Part shown: piece by piece, positions 61,913-64,000 of the stretch
Layout: each line of letters begins with the position of its first letter
Numbering within the stretch: position 1 is the first letter of the stretch
Assembly: GCA_017979445.1 (NCBI GenBank)
Contig: CM030719.1
Coordinates: 23,613,996 to 23,677,995, forward strand
Reading direction: 5' to 3'
DNA: 64,000 bases
Source: Akebia trifoliata
Taxonomy: Eukaryota > Streptophyta > Magnoliopsida > Ranunculales > Lardizabalaceae
The notes under the pieces: generated by a model
Database searches by the model: none
The model's input: the letters and a program-made list of their open reading frames with translations, nothing else
What the model was told of the DNA's origin: nothing
Position numbers and translations under genes: made by a program

Positions 61913-62171
61913 CAGGGGCAGATTTAGAGTGGGGCAATGGGGGCACTTGCCCCCATAAGTATTTTCAAACTTATTAGAAAATAATGGGCTATTGCAATAA
62001 ATAATAGTTGTGGATAAAGAAATCTGCCACTATTGCCCAAAAAAAAAAAAACTAAAAGAATTTACACTCTTAGTTGCCCCACAAAACTTTTTGCACTCTT
62101 ACATTGCCCCCACAATATTCTTTTACACTCTTAGTTGCCCCCGCATGGGTAAAATCCTGGCTCTACCCCTG
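61913..62171. mobile_element. hAT-type MITE with exact 8-bp TSD
   Basis: Ends CAGGGGCAGATTTAGAGTGG and, in inverse complement, CAGGGGTAGAGCCAGGATTT. Flanked by the identical octamer AACCTAGC at 61905-61912 and 62172-62179. CAGGGG ends plus an 8-bp duplication are diagnostic of the hAT superfamily. 259 bp, no transposase, so non-autonomous. The frame 62010-62222 overlapping it is not a gene. Confidence 0.88.
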
Positions 62172-62179
62172 AACCTAGC

Positions 62180-62780
62180 CCTAAATATAAATGGCCTAGC
62201 TTACCTAGATCTGATCTATTAACACCGCCTACCTCATATCTTAAAATACGTAGTTATTCTTTCTAGGCATTCACTTTTCTTTGAATTCAAAAAAGTCCTT
62301 TTGATGGTTTACTTGCTTCTAGTATATGCTGAGAGCTCTTTTGATCATTAACTAATGTCATGGTTCAAAGGTACTTAGATCTTTAAAACACACCCCATGA
62401 ATTCAATGTACCACTAAAAAGACATAGGGAATTTTTACTCACATAAAAGTCAATCTTGGATTTCATAGAGTCCTGAATGACCAATCACACAAGACAAGCC
62501 TAACGAGGGCAATTTTGTAAATTGAGAATGACTTCAATAAACATGGGTTCAAGTGATTGGTTGAAATGGGATGAGCAATTTTTTTCCTTTCAAAAAGTCT
62601 ATTTAAATAGATCATCTTAGTCAAGTCTAAAAAATAAAGTCAATTATTTTCAAAATTTTAAAATGTTTTTCAGCTAAACCAACTTACAAAGAGTGAAAGA
62701 ATTGAGAACGGAAAACATCCGTAGATACGGAATAGAGAAAAAGTCATGATTTTCTGACTCCCTCGCCAACATAAACTCAT
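62180..62780. other. Intergenic spacer
   Basis: AT-rich, no gene and no recognised repeat between the hAT MITE and the foldback at 62781. Confidence 0.4.
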
Positions 62781-62904
62781 GACGTGGCATGTGCATAGAA
62801 TCATAGATTTTTTTTCCGTAGGATACACAACTGCACATATTTATGGGGATTTGTAATTGTGTATCCCAAGGAAAACATTTATGGTTCTATGCACATGCCA
62901 AGTC
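62781..62904. mobile_element. Foldback element with about 57-bp arms
   Basis: GACGTGGCATGTGCATAGAA-TCATAGATTT..GGATACACAACTGCACAT pairs with the inverse complement of TTGTGTATCCCAAGGAAAAC..ATGGTTCTATGCACATGCCA-AGTC. The loop is only a few bases. Flanking duplication not determined. Confidence 0.75.
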
Positions 62905-63257
62905 AAGAGAGTAGATAGGGAGTATATCAGAGAGGGATCCCTCAATTTATCATTGTCTCCATGCAGCACACATAATATCACAATGAATTAAGGTGTGGAA
63001 TACAGACTTCTCTACTTATTTACTCATGAGACATTGGTTTCCTTTTTGATATACCCCAAACAGTGAAGTTGACAATTACAATTTTAGTAGCATTTGCTAT
63101 CCAAATGAAAACTCCATTTTGGACGAGATTTTTTATGCTCCAAATAGCATACATAAGATGCTTTTGAAAACCTATGACTCTAAATTGATAATTATAGAAA
63201 GATTTCATTGAACATACGACATTTTTCCTTCATGCATTCTAAGGAATCTTGTTCTCC
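62905..63257. other. Intergenic spacer
   Basis: No gene or repeat recognised; a 62-codon minus frame (63020-63208) with a KSFYNYQFRVIGFQKHLMYA-like wording has no identifiable family. Confidence 0.35.
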
Positions 63258-63650
63258 ATCTATATTAGGGTAGTGTTCTGCTGCCAAAGTCCTAGTCAAA
63301 TTTCTAGTCAAAGTGTTTTGTCCTATATGGGCTAAAAGTTTCGGAATGGGCTGATTTTTTGTGAGGATGATCTTTATTGTAAGGAGACCATTCTCACAAA
63401 AAATCAGCCCATTCTAAAATTTCTAATTCTAGTTTATAAGTTGAAGAATCGTGAATCGTCAATTTTTAATCATTAGTTTTGTAACAATTTTTCATTGGGT
63501 CAAAAGTTTCAGAATGGACTGATTTTTTGTAAGGATGATCTCCTCACCATAGAGATCATCATCCCAAAAAATCAGATCATTCCAAAACTTTTAGCTTATA
63601 TAAGATAAAACTTTGGCAAGGACTTGACTATTGAACCTAACCCATATATG
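63258..63650. mobile_element. Double-hairpin MITE family C, copy 4
   Basis: Two hairpins: 63347-63408 (CTGATTTTTTGTGAGGATGA / ATTCTCACAAAAAATCAG) and 63518-63575 (CTGATTTTTTGTAAGGATGA / ATCATCCCAAAAAATCAG). Outer ends are inverted around GCCAAAGTCCTAGTCAA / GGCAAGGACTTGACTA. TA-rich flanks. Confidence 0.8.
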
Positions 63651-64000
63651 TATGGGACGGATCATGGGACATATGAAAAACCTTATGAAAAAACAATGTA
63701 ATAATAATAAATTTTCAAAATATGGGTTAGAAGTTTTGGATTGAGGTGATTTTTTGTGAGGATGATCTCTATGATGAGAAGATTATCTTTATAAAAAAAA
63801 TCAGTTCAATCCGAAACTTTTAACCCCATCAAAAGTGATTTAGAATGTGGACAGTCGATTTTTTACCAATAATTTGTAAACCACTTTTGATAGACTTAGA
63901 AATTTCGGATTGAGCTAATTTTTTGTGAAGATAATTCTTATCATAGTAACCATCCTCACAAAAAATCAACTCAATCCAAAACCTCTAACCCATATTTTGA
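63651..64000. mobile_element. Double-hairpin MITE family C, copy 5 (cut by window end)
   Basis: Left end GGGACGGATCATGGGACATATG is like that of copy 2; it runs in close parallel with copy 2 through both hairpins and stops at the window edge in TAACCCATATTTTGA, just where copy 2 enters its right arm. Head-to-tail neighbour of copy 4. Confidence 0.8.

Overview
The window is nuclear DNA from a flowering plant, most likely a eudicot. The genes have many small exons with GT-AG introns. Introns and spacers are very AT-rich and full of small transposons, and the gene set is typical of angiosperms. I cannot name the species from the sequence. The window carries six protein genes, all reconstructed here exon by exon. 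They are conserved housekeeping or cell-biology genes. I see no operon, CRISPR array, phage or tRNA/rRNA gene.

Layout. (1) 43-3438 (+): the 3' part of the mitochondrial succinyl-CoA ligase beta subunit gene, cut by the left window edge. (2) 5305-9936 (+): kinesin-10A (PAKRP2-like phragmoplast kinesin), 6 exons, 948 aa. (3) 11622-14628 (-): cytosolic ribosomal protein L14, 5 coding exons, 133 aa, with the ATG alone in exon 1. (4) 18411-26302 (+): a RabGAP/TBC-domain protein, 11 exons, 456 aa. (5) 31986-42314 (+): glycolipid transfer protein GLTP1, 6 coding exons plus a 5'-leader exon, 202 aa. (6) 47920-57258 (-): casein kinase 1-like protein (CKL), 14 exons, 461 aa, with a DYG instead of DFG motif.

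The long spacers (14.8-18.4, 26.3-30.8, 42.3-47.9 and 57.3-64 kb) and several introns are made of transposon debris. I found a decayed Ty1/copia element (27.4-28.4 kb), several L1-type and RTE-type LINE 3' fragments, and at least six kinds of small inverted-repeat (MITE-like) elements. Three of these are multi-copy here: a 'double hairpin' foldback family with five copies, a 370-bp family with three copies and a 350-450-bp family with two or three. One hAT-type MITE at 61913-62171 has an exact 8-bp target-site duplication. One roughly 0.9-2 kb element in the GLTP1 intron may carry a captured gene piece.

The genes do not form a pathway: they act in mitochondria, the phragmoplast, ribosomes, membrane traffic, sphingolipid handling and signalling. 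The most interesting signals are the hairpin MITE families, the putative gene-capturing element, a GC-AG in-frame 93-nt intron in the RabGAP gene, and the shortened C terminus of the kinesin. I did not find convincing evidence of a new biological system.
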